From positions 25,460,552-25,524,551 of the forward strand of contig OX419756.1 in the NCBI GenBank assembly GCA_948567375.1: a stretch of DNA of 64,000 nucleotides, in the 5' to 3' direction. This DNA comes from Lunularia cruciata. Its lineage: Eukaryota > Streptophyta > Marchantiopsida > Lunulariales > Lunulariaceae. The position numbers and the translations under genes were made by a program. Shown here one piece after another: positions 22,987 to 35,739 of this stretch; positions within the stretch are counted from its first letter, which is position 1, and each line of letters begins with the position of its first letter. The notes under the pieces were generated by a model. That model was not told the origin of the DNA, searched no databases, and saw only the letters and a list, made by a program, of their open reading frames with translations.

Positions 22987-23900
22987 GTGGAGGTGGTAGT
23001 AGTGGTGGGAGAAGGATGTGGCCTTGTCCATGCAAGGAGGATGAAGGATAAGGAGTCAAGTGGTGGTGCATCCTCCATAGAGAAGTCACCCTTATAGGGC
23101 CTATCAATGGTATTGAAGAAGTACATGATCTAAAGATAAAAGGAACTCCATCTGGATGAACCCAACAATTGTGAGTTTATGCTGAAACAAACAAGGTAAG
23201 GGTCAAGCCTTTTGTGATACATTCAAGGTGTGGGGTACCAAATGAGGAGTGACACCTAAGGTAGTCTCTATATGGCTTTGTGTTAGGGAAGGTTGGGCAC
23301 TTTTTGCATGGTTAAGCCATTGAACCTGCCAATGGATTGCACATTGGAGGAAGAAGGAGATCTTTGGAGGTCATAGATAGGCTTTCCCACTTTCCTTGGC
23401 AGCTCTCTCTTTTATGTTTCTTTTGCACTTTTTTTTTATCTCTTTTGTGTCTTGACACAAACTCTTTGTCTTCTATGTCTCACTCTTTTGGGATGGCATT
23501 TCCTTTGTCCTCTTTAGGGTTTACACACTTAGCAGCATCTCTCCTCATGCATCCCTTTTCCCTTTGATACAAGAACTTCCAATAGAAGAACTCTTTAGTA
23601 CAAGAACCATCCACTAGAAGAGTCATCCGGTAGAAGAACTCTATATGCAAAAAAATCCCTTATTTTCAAATGCAATTATACCACCTATATACTAAACCAA
23701 ATAAGGTACCAAAATTGTTGCCCTACTTTGTTGCATCAATGTCTTTGTTGTTGGGCTTATGATTCTTCTCCCTATTTGTCTTTGCCTTTGGCTCCTAATT
23801 GCATAAAATTACTTCTAATTGCACTTGACTGCTACTAATTATCCTTGACTACTCTCTTTATGCATGTGTGTAGACTTTGTGTGCTCTCAATCCTCCCAAA
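22987..23900. other. No gene recognised
   Basis: Low-complexity and repeat-like sequence. Near 23,565-23,640 an AGAAGAACTC / TACAAGAAC word recurs; a similar word array is seen at 41,140-41,230. Confidence 0.45.
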
Positions 23901-25130
23901 TTTTCCTCTTTCATCTTATTTGGGTAAAGATATTTGAGCTCCTATTTCCCATGCCTAAGCCCATGATCTATGCAACAATATTCATTGCTATTTGCTAAAG
24001 AGTATTCTTGCCCAATCTAGATTATTAATTTAACACAATCCAAAACTATACTTGGTCCAACTCAAATTAGACTCAATCTAATGTCTCATGTACCTAAACA
24101 CTCAAGCATTTCTAACTTGGAAGATGGTACACTCATCATTATAGGTTTTCCCTCCGAAGGCTCTTCCCCTTCTCTTTGATGTTATTTTTGGCTTTTGTCC
24201 AAACTTAAATTTGCATAGATTCTTCTTCTTCCACCTACTTCTTCTCCTCCAAAGGCCTTCCTTTTTTCTCCTCAATATATGTTTGTCCTTCATCCTCAAG
24301 TGCTACGCATTGAGCATTGAGTACTTGACCTTTGGCCTTGGGTACTCCTCCTTCCTTGTCCTTTGTACCCAAAAGTCCCACTTTTTTTTCATATGTGTCT
24401 TTGATGCGGATTGCACTTTTGGCCCAAAGGTCTTCTTCCTTGTTTGGCTAGGGCAATTGAGGCTCTCTTGTTTTCAATTCCTGTTCTATTGGTGCAAATT
24501 GTGTAGCTTTGTATTGCTCATTGTACTCCTCCTTTGTTGAAGATGGTTCCATGATGATGAGTGAGTTCTCCTTTTTTTGTTCTTCCTCATTATCAATGTC
24601 TTTGGCCTCTCCTTCCAAAGACTCCTCAATCACCTAAAGGCTCTTCTTCATGCTCTTTGCCATCACCTTTGATCTTGCACGTTTTGCTCTTTTCTTATTT
24701 TTGTATCCAAGGGTATTACTTGCTTCTTCTATAGGCACAAATTTACCTATTTTTGCATGTTCCTTGTTGGCTGGTTGTACTTCCAATATATCACCCTACT
24801 TTGTGGTTGTGACTTGAAGTACCTCTTTGGATGGAAGTGACTTGAGAACTTCTTCTTTTCTTCCCTAGTAAGGAGATTCACTCTTAAATAGAAAAGCAAT
24901 AGAAATGAGGCTGGATGTATCCCTCTTCTATTCTTGTTAATATCTCCACACATGCTCCAAGTTAGAGTGTAGAACATATGCACCCAATTCACTAGATTCC
25001 CTTTGTACATGAATTCAAAAAAGGTTGCTTGGCTAGTGTTGAGGTAGTTCATTCTCTTTGGCTTGAATAATTTCATGATTGCTTTGATAATGACACTTTA
25101 AGTGGAACACTTGTAACTTACTACAACCAC
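23901..25130 (-). pseudogene. Unknown repeat-family protein, copy 2 (decayed)
   Basis: On the minus strand, the longest open part (25,076-24,747) starts MKLFKPKRMNYLNTSQ, then FFEFMYKGNLVNW, and later SFLLLFYLRVNLL..EEKKKF and SHFHPKRYF. The same order is found in copies 1 and 3. Downstream, towards 23,900, come acidic/Lys-rich stretches such as EEEQKKENS and a Arg/Lys-rich stretch with RRKKEGLWRRRSRWKKK. No known domain is recognised. Confidence 0.55.
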
Positions 25131-26917
25131 CTATTATTAGACTTTGGTTTATCAAAAGGAGCCTTCAAAACCTTTTTCAAGTTCTTGTTTAATCTATGCC
25201 TTTTGGTCTCTAGTGTCATCATTCTTGGTTGTAAATAATGTCACCATTTTTTGTGCCAAGTTCATTTTTCTAAAACTTCTCAATCCAAGCAAACAAGTTT
25301 TCTCTTAGGTTGCCACTATTGGGATCCATAGTCTCTCTAGTTTCTTGGATCATCCTAGTGTGACTCAATTCCCAATTGCATTGCAAGAAGCCTAATTTCT
25401 TGCTATAGATTATGCCTTCTCTACATTGCAATGCTCATTTGTTCATGGCCGGTGGTTTGAGAATTATCTCAAGCACTCTCTTTGGCTGCCTTGGTGCTCT
25501 CACCATGTTTCCTCCTTTCACAATATTACTTCTTGATCTCATGAATGAAGGCTAAGGGAAATTTCTATCATGAAGGCCAACAAAAACTCAATGCCAAAGG
25601 TGGGAAAAACTCTTGATTGGTTTGGGCTTATAGCTAGCTTTAATTTGCAAAATGTGAAGGATTGCTCATGAGTTCCTTAATAGCCTTAACATGTCTATTA
25701 CCCATCTTTAGTGATTGAGTTATCGTTGAGCAGTCTGAATCCACACACCTAACAGCTTCAGTGCATGTGAATGGTTCTTAATGGTAGTTATTTATCTAGG
25801 TAGTTGGGCATTCAAATTGTTGCACTTCCTTTGGGGCTAAAAAGGTTGGTGGCAAAGGTATTTGTTGACATACTCCTTTGTTATTGCCATCCCTCTAGCT
25901 CAACCTCCATAAATTAATTTCTTCCTTATTTACTTCCTTGTTTGTGCTCTTACATGTACTATTGCTTTCCCCTCCAAAGACGAGCAATATAAAACCACTT
26001 TCTAGCCTTGGCAAGCCTATAGTTCAACATAACCTTAAAGAAAGGACATAAAACTAAAAAAAAAGTTTTTGCTAAAATGTGATCACTATGGTAACTATAA
26101 TAATTATTGAATTATAACACTAATATTATTGAAACATTAAAAACCATTGAAAAATTAGGCTATATTGAATAATATAAATTACTAAAAGCTATATAAAAAG
26201 TAAGACTGATTTGTGGGTGGTGATTTGCTCCATGAAGAGATTTTTGTTTGAGTATGGATGCTTTTATCAAACTTATTAAGAAAGTGAATGTGATTTACTT
26301 GTAACTCATATTAAAGTTTAACAAATCAATATAACTAGATATAAATTGCTATCATCTAGAAAAATATATTATGAAATGAGATAATTATCAAATTTAAAAA
26401 TTTAGATTATTATTATATTCATATTTATATTAAATTTGAAAGATTAATATAACATGCAACTTGTGCTATTTCATCTTAATTTAACACAATATCAATAAAA
26501 TTGGTACACTTTCTCTTTTGCTTTGAAAAATTAAGATGATAAATTTAAGATTAGCAAACCTAAAATAATTCTAGTTTAATTCTATTTGATTTTACATAAA
26601 TGATTTTAAAAAGTGATATAGTTTGATATAGAATATTAAAAAATTCTCATAATATATGTATAATCTATAAAATTATGGATTTTTTAAAATTTATACATTT
26701 TATCCACTTATCTATGGATCAAATTTGTGTATTTTAACACTCTTTTTTAACGCTGTTTGAATTTGATTGTATATAGAATTTTATATCAACTTACTTTCAA
26801 AGGTTATATAATGCTTACATAATATAGATAGCTTTGGATATATGTCACAAACCAGTTTTACTTGTTTCTAATAGTTTAGTCAATAGATTAAGCCTTAAGA
26901 TAACACTAAGTATGATA
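25131..26917. other. No gene; becomes AT-rich
   Basis: 25.1-26.0 kb is repeat-like sequence, possibly more of the unknown family. From about 26,050 to 26,900 it is strongly AT-rich, with no coding content. Confidence 0.5.
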
Positions 26918-27077
26918 AAATATTTAGTTTGTACTCCATCCTCAATGAATTCCAAATCTGGCTCAACAAACCTCCTCCCATTATAGGTTTCCAAATCAAA
27001 TATTTAGTTTGTGCTCCATCCTTAATTAATTCCAAGTCTGGCTCAACAAACCTCCTCCCATTATAGGTTTCCAAATC
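26918..27077. repeat. 80-bp tandem duplication
   Basis: Units 26,918-26,997 and 26,998-27,077 both begin AAATATTTAGTTTGT and end GGTTTCCAAATC. They differ at a handful of positions. Confidence 0.92.
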
Positions 27078-27349
27078 AAATACCGGAATTCTTCTACTAG
27101 GACCAGAAAACATGAGTTTTGCACCCAATTGGTGTTGAACAAACCACACAATAAGGACTACAAAACAAGATTGCTCATGATGTTGTCAAAATTTTGAAAA
27201 AGTCCTTCATACAAGTTGTGGAGTGACAAGATTCAATCACTACTAGTTCAAAGTCTATGACCAGCTACTTGCATTGCATTGCCAAAGAATCATTTGCGAC
27301 CATTTTGTGCAAGGACTTACATGTGCAATGTTCAACCATGACTCTTTGC

Positions 27350-29960
27350 CAACCATTGTGATGGATGAGGAGTAATGGGCAAGGAGGATCTATAAAAAGC
27401 TAAACCTATCTCATGAGAAAATGCTCAAATTGATGTCCAAGATTTACTGCAACCTCTAGTGCAAGAGTGAAGAGTGCTAAAGGGAGCCAAATATGAGAGA
27501 AATCAGATTTAGATACTTGCAAGATGGCAAAACAAAGTGTTGGTGGTCAAGACAAAAGCAAGACCCTGCAAAGTGTACAATATTTTTTGCATATCTCCTT
27601 GATTATCTTAGTGGGGATTGCATTGTAGAGTTGAGTACCTTAAAAGTATAAATCCAGACTTTATGTTGTGGGACTAGAGTTTTATAGACCTATTGATGCT
27701 AGAAGAAATCCAAAAGACCTCCTAGATGATAGGAAATCATTTAAGAGCCAACCTTGTAATGTGGATACAAGACCATTGGCAGCAAGTCTTAGGGGAAAAG
27801 TGCATGCCATTTGGCCAAATTTATATTGATACTCCTCAGAGTAGGCCAAGCAAGAGTATGAAGTCCAAGATAGATAATGCATTTGTAAGAAGGAAGTCCA
27901 CTAGTAGGTATAAAATAGTGTATCTAAAGGATCCCATCAAATGAGTTGTAATAGAATGGATGATGAGGCTATTTAGATCAAAACAAGCATTGTATGTCAA
28001 TCTCAACCAAGCTGTTTTCTTCCAATTCCTACACAAAAAGAAACTTGTGAATTGGGGGTGGATTTTTTTTGAACAAGTAAACAACCTATTATAGGACAAG
28101 GATTGACCAAAATTGTAGCACTCTTCATCATGCACTTCTACATAAGAATGGGCTTTTTGAAAAAGAAGGAGAAGCAAAAAGTTTTGAGTCACTTCTACCA
28201 TCCGGCTTACTTTAGTAGACATCCTAATTTGGCCAAGAAAATAATGAAATATCATGACATGGATGAAGATTATGCTTTGACCAAGAATTATATACTTGTC
28301 AAAGAATCCTACAACACCATTGGGATTAGTAAGAAACTACCTACAACAAAAGCAAAAACCTTGGTTTCCAAGAAATGAAAGAGAAACTAGGTTATTGAAG
28401 TATCATCAAGAGAAAAAGAAGTGGTGAAGCCAAGAGACAAGGTAGAAACATGACCTCTGTGGCCAATGAAGGCCATTCTGGCTCCAAGAAGATACATCCC
28501 AAAATGAGAACAAGTTAAGAAGTGAAAACTTGTTTACATGCATCTTGTTATCAGATGCCAACAAGAAACCTCAAAGAAAGGAGCAAACAATAAGGTGCAT
28601 TCATCACCAATACTCCAAGAAGTTACAAATGACAAAGAGAAAGCACTAATGGATGACAAAAATGATGCCTCCATTGCAATTCTAAAGAAAGAGCATGTGC
28701 AAGTGCCTATCTTCTTCCCTAAACCTTACCAACCTAAGTATACTACAATGAACATCATGCATGTCATTTTGGATACACAAACTAAAGAAGGTCCCACACC
28801 AGCTAAGGAAATGCAAAAGCTAGAAGCAAAGCCAAAAAGCTAAAAGAAGAAGATTCCACTATGGGCCACTTATAAGAAGGGAATGAACACATTGGCATAG
28901 CTAATGAGATGATATTAGAATGGATCAAGAAGGAGAGTGCTCCTCAAAAAACACCACTAGGACAATCTTTAGCTCAAGGGAACAAAAGAAATAAAATGGA
29001 GGATATTTGCCATTTTTTGCAAGACAACAATAATTTGATGGTGTGGTTGATGTCCGTATACTTCATACATGCGGTGACACCAATGATGGAACTACTAGAG
29101 GAGATTGTGCCCTATTACAAAGAGTTGGACTCCACCATCAACAAGCCAATTAAGCTTGTAAAGTACCTTCATGACAAGACTTGTATAGCTACCTAAAACA
29201 AAGCCCTACTTTGTACCATACTGACCAATATTAGCAAACAACTCATGAAGGAGACTACATTGTCAAAAGAGAAAGACCAAGTACTCAAAAAGTTCCAATA
29301 GGAAGAATTGGCATTATGAGAACAACAGAAAGTCATCCTTAGATGCCTATAATTGGTGGTTGATGCAATACAGACTAAAGTCACAAAAAAGGATCCTAAA
29401 CAAAGAATAGCTAAAAGGACAAGATAAATAATTCATGACTATAAAAGAAATGGGAGACTGCTAACACAAAGGTAGTTGCAGCAGAAGGGCAGTACAAGAA
29501 CTTGAAAGAGCTCATAGATCTTTGTATCTAGGAACTTACTACAAGCCTAAAATGAGCACAAGATAAGGAGGAGTAGATTAAGACAAAGGTATAAGAGGAC
29601 TTGAAGTCAGAACTTCAACAAGACCATGAGAACTTAACAAACAAGCATGCGGTGCTTTTTATAACCATAGACCACATGGTGACTCAACTCTTGGGCTAGT
29701 TAGCGTGGATGGCCACCAACACAACAACCAAATGAAGATCAAAGATTTCTGAACTCAGATCAAGGCTCTCAAGAGGAAGATCTATATAAATGAGCAACTA
29801 ATAGCCATGTCCCTCAAATTGCAAAGCCGCACACACTCCAAGTTCAAAGAAGCACAAACAAATGTTGCAAAAAAAGTTGATGGTATAAAAAGGAGCTTGT
29901 AGAGCTTATTAAAATCTATAAGGGCCTGGATAGTTCATCACCAATGCCACTAGAGCAACC
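27350..29960 (+). pseudogene. Unknown repeat-family protein, copy 3 (longest)
   Basis: The upstream part (27,370-27,660) reads WARRIYKKLNLS...RFRYLQDGKTKCWW with stops. From about 27,955 it has MMRLFRSKQ, AVFFQFLHKKKLVNW and, in another frame, ALFIMHFYIRMGFLKKKEKQ and SHFYHPAYFSRHP. These align with copies 1 and 2. Downstream come a Lys-rich linker, a proline-containing stretch near 28,700 (PIFFPKPYQPKY), then a long Glu/Lys/Gln-rich coiled-coil-like part to about 29,960. The broken frame means it is not functional. It shows the family once encoded a protein of perhaps 700-800 residues: globular N-terminus, basic middle, coiled-coil end. Confidence 0.5.
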
Positions 29961-31847
29961 AAAAACTAACTAACAACCTCAATGATCTCTTATGGCTCAA
30001 GCTACATCAACCTTCATAAGAAAGCATTTTGTAGTCATTTACATATTATAATTTGTTTGTACATTGTAGTTCATTTACACCTTGTAGTTATAGTCAAGAT
30101 GCTTTGTACTTGTAAATAGTTCATAGACCTTAGTGTAATACAAAATCCAAGTGACCACTATATGACACAAGAAGATCACTATATGACACAATAAGGTACA
30201 AAAAATTTGCTAAGGTTGCAATGCTATGATAGACATGCCAACTTGAATATAAGATTAAGATAATATTAATGACAAGTTGATATACTTAGAAGATTTGTAG
30301 ATTTTGGATCTCTTTGGCAGCTAAGGCTTGGACCCAGTTTGAAATGTTTATAAGGCTTGGACTTGATTTTTACTATGATCATTTGGTGCATTCTTCCTTT
30401 GTAGTATACAAGGTAATACCATCAAAACTATCAAATGAGTTTATGTGTATGCGGCTACTCTCTATAAAAATGCATACCTACTTAGTCACTTAATTGTGAG
30501 GAATCTTGGTGTAGAAGCATATGCACTCAAGTGAAGGAATCATTCTTGTGGTTTTAGGGGGTGGACCTTCAGGTGCTCTACATAGACTAGGAACAATATT
30601 TTCATGGAATTTTATAGGCCTATCTATTTTTAAGTACCACAAATAGAGAGACTAAGTAGTGTGGGATGGGAGCACCTCACTACTTAGTGCACCACACTAC
30701 TTCAAATTTGCTTTTGATGATACTATCAAGCTTAAGTGCTAAGAGAACCACAAAGAATGATAGAATTATTGGAAGAAGTGCCTAAAATGGAGAGGTATTT
30801 GGTAGAGTGACCCTGTAAAGCTAGGATGAGACAAGCACTTGGAGTGATGTAGGATAATCTTGAGTACTTGTAGGCTGGCCTACTTGCAAGATTTTTAGCA
30901 CTCAAAGTGATGTAAGATAATCCCAAATGCTGACAAGAAGAATGAAAATGGAAAACACATGAGCTACAAGGCCCAATACCAAGGTGAAAAGCAAAGCTAT
31001 GTCACAAAGGAAATTAGGAGCACTCAAAGAGGTGTAGAATGAATTTGAGTGCTTGAGGATAGAACAATATTTGGAGTGTTGAAGGATCATTTGCAATGCT
31101 TGTAGGATATGCAACACATAGAGTGATGTTAGGTAAGCCATATAAGCCCAAGTGCCACCTTGGCTCTTGGAAGGAAATTCTGCCACAATTTCAACTTGCT
31201 GCCAAGGGCCGTTACCTACAAGATAACCATTGGCAAGTGTGGCATGGGAAAAAGTGGTTGGAAAATAGATTTCTAGCATGTGAGAGAGTGACTTTGCATA
31301 GAGACAACATGTAGAGGCCTTTGCCTACATAATAGCAAGTGTCTACTTGCTCTATAACCATTAGAGTGCTAAAGAATGATGTAGGTGTATAATTGAAAGT
31401 ACCTAGCCTCCATGGCATTGTTTGTAAATGAATTTATCTGCCTAGCTGCTCGAGTAGTGTCATACAATTTTTGTTAGGTAATGATTACTCATAGTTGTTT
31501 TTGAGAGTGGCACTTGGCATGATCTTAGGTACTCAATGTAAAGTGAGGCACTCAATATAGTATATCAATAGCTTGTAGCATCTCTTTTTATGCAAGAACC
31601 ATGGCAGTCACTCCCAAGACTTGTAGGAAGGCTCATGATGCCATACTTAGATCCCTTGATGTGAACAAATGGACAATATACTACAAGATGGATGTTATTA
31701 GAAGTAAGCACTTAGGATTCCCACTTTGGAGTTAGGAGTTATTAGGCTTTCATATGATTCATGAGATGAGAGGCAAGAGAGAGAGAGAGAGAGAAGTTTA
31801 GGGGGAATGCGGTGCAATCTATTGAATTGGACTAAGGACAATTGGCA
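29961..31847. other. No gene; degenerate repeats
   Basis: GATCACTATATGACACAA-like words are duplicated near 30,150-30,190. A degenerate minisatellite lies at 30,839-31,130. A GA microsatellite runs from about 31,776 to 31,795. No coding region is supported. Confidence 0.5.
30839..31130. repeat. Degenerate minisatellite-like repeats
   Basis: A motif of about 35 bases, roughly GAGTGATGTAGGATAAT then GAGTGCTTGTAGG, recurs with divergence near 30,839, 30,903, 31,024, 31,073 and 31,117, with irregular spacing. Confidence 0.55.
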
Positions 31848-32766
31848 AATTGTGGTACCCACATTTTTCATTTTGGACGAGTTTTAAAGAAGAAATGCAT
31901 TACTAAAACCAAATTGAACCCAAATGGAGAATAAACGATGAGAAGTTTGTATTTTGATTTGACCCAAAGAAGTTGACTTTGTGTTAGAAGAAGAAGAACT
32001 TGGATTGAATCAATCCTGAAGAAGCTTCCTTTGTGTTAGAGGAGGAACAACTCGGATTAGACGCCAGAGGAGGGTAGACCCAAAGGAAGAATAGAAATTG
32101 CAATTTAGGATTCTTGCGGGGGCTGTATCTCAATGGTAACATGTCCAAATCATGCGTGCTATATCTCATTGAAAGCATCTTGTTCAAGGCTTTCTGTTGC
32201 TACCAAAATCGTAGAGTTTGGAGGTTGGTAGCAAAAGTTACAAGCATTTGAAGTTTTAGGAGTAGATGTTCAAAGTAGTTTAGTGTCTTCGGGTTGGTGT
32301 CTTTGGGTCTATACGACTTTGGACTTTGGACTTTGGGTTTACATGACTTCAAGTCTAAAGACTTTGCTCAAGACAAATATGATTCAACTTGAGGTAGTCG
32401 GACCTTGCAGTGCAGTGAAGGTGACTTCAGGAATCTTGCCAAAGGTACGAGAGGAAGGTAGAATAAGGAAAGAAGATATTTAGGATACCCATGACTTTAG
32501 TTACAATTCTGATTGAAGATATGATAGAATTAGAAGAGAAATAGCATTAGTGAATGAACTTGAAGTGCAAGATCAAGTAGTAAGTGTCTTTGGGTCAGTT
32601 ACATGAGTCATTAGGGGAAAGTGGGTTGCAAATTGAAGGCGTAAATAGTGTACCCATGCTTTCAATTACAATTCTTGATGACGACATAGTAGAATTAGTA
32701 AAGGAATTGATAGTAGTTAGACCCAAAGTAAGAGAGATAGGAGTGCAATTGTCTTTGGATTTCCAA
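31848..32766 (+). repeat. Long dispersed repeat / LTR candidate, copy 1
   Basis: It begins TGTGGTACCCACAT and continues CATTTTGGACGAGTTTT. The reverse complement of 43,972-42,780 starts TGTGATACCCACAT and shares this order. Parts in common include AGAGAGATAGGAGTGCAA and the TTACATGAGT region near 32,605. TG start and length suggest an LTR. It is cut off at 32,766, where chromovirus pol sequence begins. Confidence 0.65.
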
Positions 32767-33354
32767 TAGGGTGTGAAGAATGCCAAGCACATGTTGCAAA
32801 TTGCCCAAAATTAACAAAAGCAATATATGAATGCACACTACCAGCACATAGAGTTCAATGTTGGGATCAAGTCTGGCTGTCGACAACCAACCTCATGTTA
32901 GATGGCTCTCATAAGCTCAAACCTTGTTTTATTGGGCCTTTTTCCATTCTTCATCAAATTGGCACAATGACTTATCACCATGAGTTACCACCATGCATGA
33001 AGATCCATCTAGTATTTCATGTTTCCTTACTATGCAAATATGCCTCCAATTGCTTTACTTTCCTTCCATCCAAGACATTCAACCTTGTGCAACACTCATT
33101 GATGGCATGGAGGAATATGAAATTGAACACATTCTCCAAAACTGCACCCGTGGTACTCACTATCATATTAGTGAAAGTACTCTTTTGGTGATATCTCTAT
33201 CTGCATGTGGAATATCTTGTATAGTGGAAAGGGTACCCACTATATAAGGAAACATGGGAGCCAATAGCCAACTTAACCCATGCACCAGTGTTAGTGAAAT
33301 CTTTTGAGTAATAGCTTTGCAACGAGGACATTGCATCTTAAAAGGGAAGAGGTT
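32767..33354 (+). pseudogene. 3' end of chromovirus pol, with chromodomain
   Basis: KLKPCFIGPFSILHQIG is the conserved post-integrase segment of Gypsy elements (KLxPxxxGPFxIxxxxG), followed by KIHLVFHVSLL. A chromodomain follows in broken frames: EEYEIEHIL, then WKGYPLYEATWEPI by comparison with the intact-looking copy at 37,300-37,470. A 44-base segment at 33,160-33,203 interrupts the chromodomain and is an inverted copy of the neighbouring LTR. The copy at 36,960-37,518 lacks that insertion. Confidence 0.75.
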
Positions 33355-33487
33355 TGTAATACCAATAGCTAGATATATTATCTAAAGATGAAAATTGGCA
33401 TATTAACATATGGGACAATGTTTACATGATAGACTAAGTAGATCAGATAGAAGTATCACCAAAAGAGTACTTTCACTAATATGGTAG
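33160..33487. repeat. Inverted duplication of LTR segment into chromodomain
   Basis: 33,160-33,203 is the reverse complement of 33,444-33,487, with about 41 of 44 bases matching. The related element at 37.3 kb has no such segment at this point of the chromodomain, so the left arm is an insertion copied from the adjacent LTR. Confidence 0.85.
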
Positions 33488-33953
33488 AAGCCAAAAATAG
33501 TATGAAAACTTAAGAGCCTAATTTCATAGGCCTAAAAGGATGAATTGGGCCCCAAAAATGTGTAGGTTTCTTCCAAGGAAGAGAAAAGGCTAGCCTTCCC
33601 TCCCCCCTTTTTTGTCTCATCAAGAGCTTTCCAATGGCACCTCACCCATGCAATTTTGATATTGCTATAAGAAGATTCTCAAAGATTCCCTTTGGTCAAA
33701 GCTTGTTTGACAAACCATATAGGACAAGAACCAACATGTCATCCATACATGCAACTAATCTAAGGGTAGAGCTTGCTAACATATCACCAATCCATGTATC
33801 TGATCCAAGGGTGGAGCTTCCTTTGAAGGAATCCTCTTTGTTATATAATAAAGAAAGGGTGCTCCTTTGGGGCATCAGACTTTTGAGTGTGAAGTTTTTT
33901 GTTTCTTCTTTTGGGTTTTCTCTTAAAGGTTCTTTTGTCATTGGAACATTATA
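33355..33953 (+). mobile_element. Chromovirus LTR, copy 1
   Basis: It starts TGTAATACCAATAG and ends near GGAACATTATA. It is colinear with the LTRs at 35,740 and 37,519 through shared blocks: CACCAAAAGAGTAC, CTTTCCAATGG, CCAATCCATGTATCTGATC, and TATATAATAAAGA (a plausible TATA-like core). It follows the pol 3' end at 32,767-33,354, so it is that element's 3' LTR; the rest of that element is missing. Confidence 0.8.
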
Positions 33954-35640
33954 GTTCATAAAAAAATCTACCAACTTCATCTTCATTCTTGTCCCTTAAT
34001 GGTCTAACCACTTGGTAAGGTAATCAATAACTACCACAATGTATTGATTGTTCTATGGGGTTCTATTGAGAGGACCTACAAAGTAAATTCCCCACTTCTC
34101 AAAAGGTCATAGCAATGGAATTGATCTAAGAGGTAAAGTGGAAGTAGACTTTCTAACAAAAACTTGACAAACATTACATGTTTTGCAATAATCAAGACAA
34201 TTCTTGAAAATCCTCCTCCAATGGTAACCTACATCTAGAATTGTGAAAGTAGTCAAATTTCATGCAAAGTGCCTCCCACACACTAAAAATTAATGAAACT
34301 CCTTCATGAGTAGGACAGAGTACTCCTTACCCACTGCTCTTTGAAGTAGACTATTTGCTCCTTGATGAAAAAGAATATCCTCCACCATTATATAAGGTCT
34401 AGATCTTGTTGCAAAGGCCTTCCTTTCCCTAGCATACATCTCTTTTGGATAGTTACCTCTTGTTACAAATTCCACAATCTCCTTGTACTCCATTGGAACC
34501 TCTTGAGTGATTGAGATTATGATGAACTTTTCATTTGAGAAGGAATCATCCACTTGTCCAACTCCATCATGATTGTATGCCCAAGATAAAAAATCAGCAT
34601 TTTCATGTTTCTTCCTTGGCCTATCCTTAATGGTGTTATCATACTCAGACAAGAGTATCATCTACCTTGCTAGCCTCCCTTTCCATTAAGCTTGTTGAAG
34701 ATGTACTTCCTTGTGATCTGTGATTATGGTGGCTTTACTTCCAATCAAGTAGTGTCTAAATTGCTTGACACCAAAGATCATTTCAACCTTTCTCTCTCTA
34801 TGAGTGAGTAATATTTTGTATTGAAACCATTTTTCTACTATCAGAAGCTATTAAGCTATTGGATGATCATGCCCATCTTGGTCTAATTGACTAAGAGTGC
34901 ATCTTATAGCTACATTGGAAGTATCAATGTAGAGGATGAAAGACTTACTCCAAATAAGTTTAGCAAGAATAAGAGCCACAAGAAGGGATTGCTTGAGCTC
35001 CTCAAAAGCTTTGAGAGCCTCCTTGCCCTCCAAAATCACCCATGTATTCTACACCTTTCTTCATGTAGATCTTCAATGCATAAGTCTTCTTGGAAAATGA
35101 GAAAATGAAGCTTCTACAATACCCAACCATCCCCAAGAATTGGAATAACTTTGTCAAGCTTGAGGGGAATGGGAGGTCTAAGATTTTCCTCACCTTTCAA
35201 GATCAGCTACTATTCCATCCTTGGAAATGATATGCCCCAAAAGTAGACCTTCACAACCAAAAGTGCACTTCTCTAGGTTGAGTGATGCATTTTCTTCATC
35301 CAGGTAGTGCAAGACCTTGAGTAGGTGCTCAAAGTGCTCCTCCTTGCTCCCATAAACACAAAAGTCATCAATGAAGTATCTCATAAATTTCCCAATGAAA
35401 GGTTCAAATACCTTGTTCATGAATCATTGGAATGTGGTTGGAGTATTGCAAAGCCAAAAAGGCATGACCTTGAAAGCATAAGTCTCCCAAGGTGTGGTGA
35501 ATGTGGTGAGTTGTTGATGCTCTAGTGCAATCTTGATTCAGTTATACCTATTATAACCATCTCCAAAATTGTACCTCTGGTTGTCTCTTACAAATCATAT
35601 CAAGGATTATGCCCAATCTACCTTTGGCTCAAAAGCACCT
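33954..35640 (-). pseudogene. Gypsy pol fragment (RT to integrase start)
   Basis: On the minus strand, reverse transcriptase (35,420-35,190) contains FMRYFIDDFCVYGS with the catalytic DD intact, then LEKCTFGCEG and GHIISKDGI. FLGMVGYCRSFI follows (35,150), then an RNase H part near 34,851-35,039 with ILYIDTSN. The post-RNase H linker is at 34,661-34,290, and the start of an integrase is near 34,090-33,990. Frames are broken. It is a different Gypsy lineage from the chromoviruses and matches the minus-strand fragment at 61.6-64 kb. No LTRs are visible, and it abuts the chromovirus LTR at 33,953. Confidence 0.75.
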
Positions 35641-35739
35641 TGGGCCGGTGAGGATGGCATAAATGTCCCTCACACCACTGGCCTAATATGCACAAGGCCT
35701 TAGATGCAATCAAATGCCATTACTATTGGCCCAAGATGA

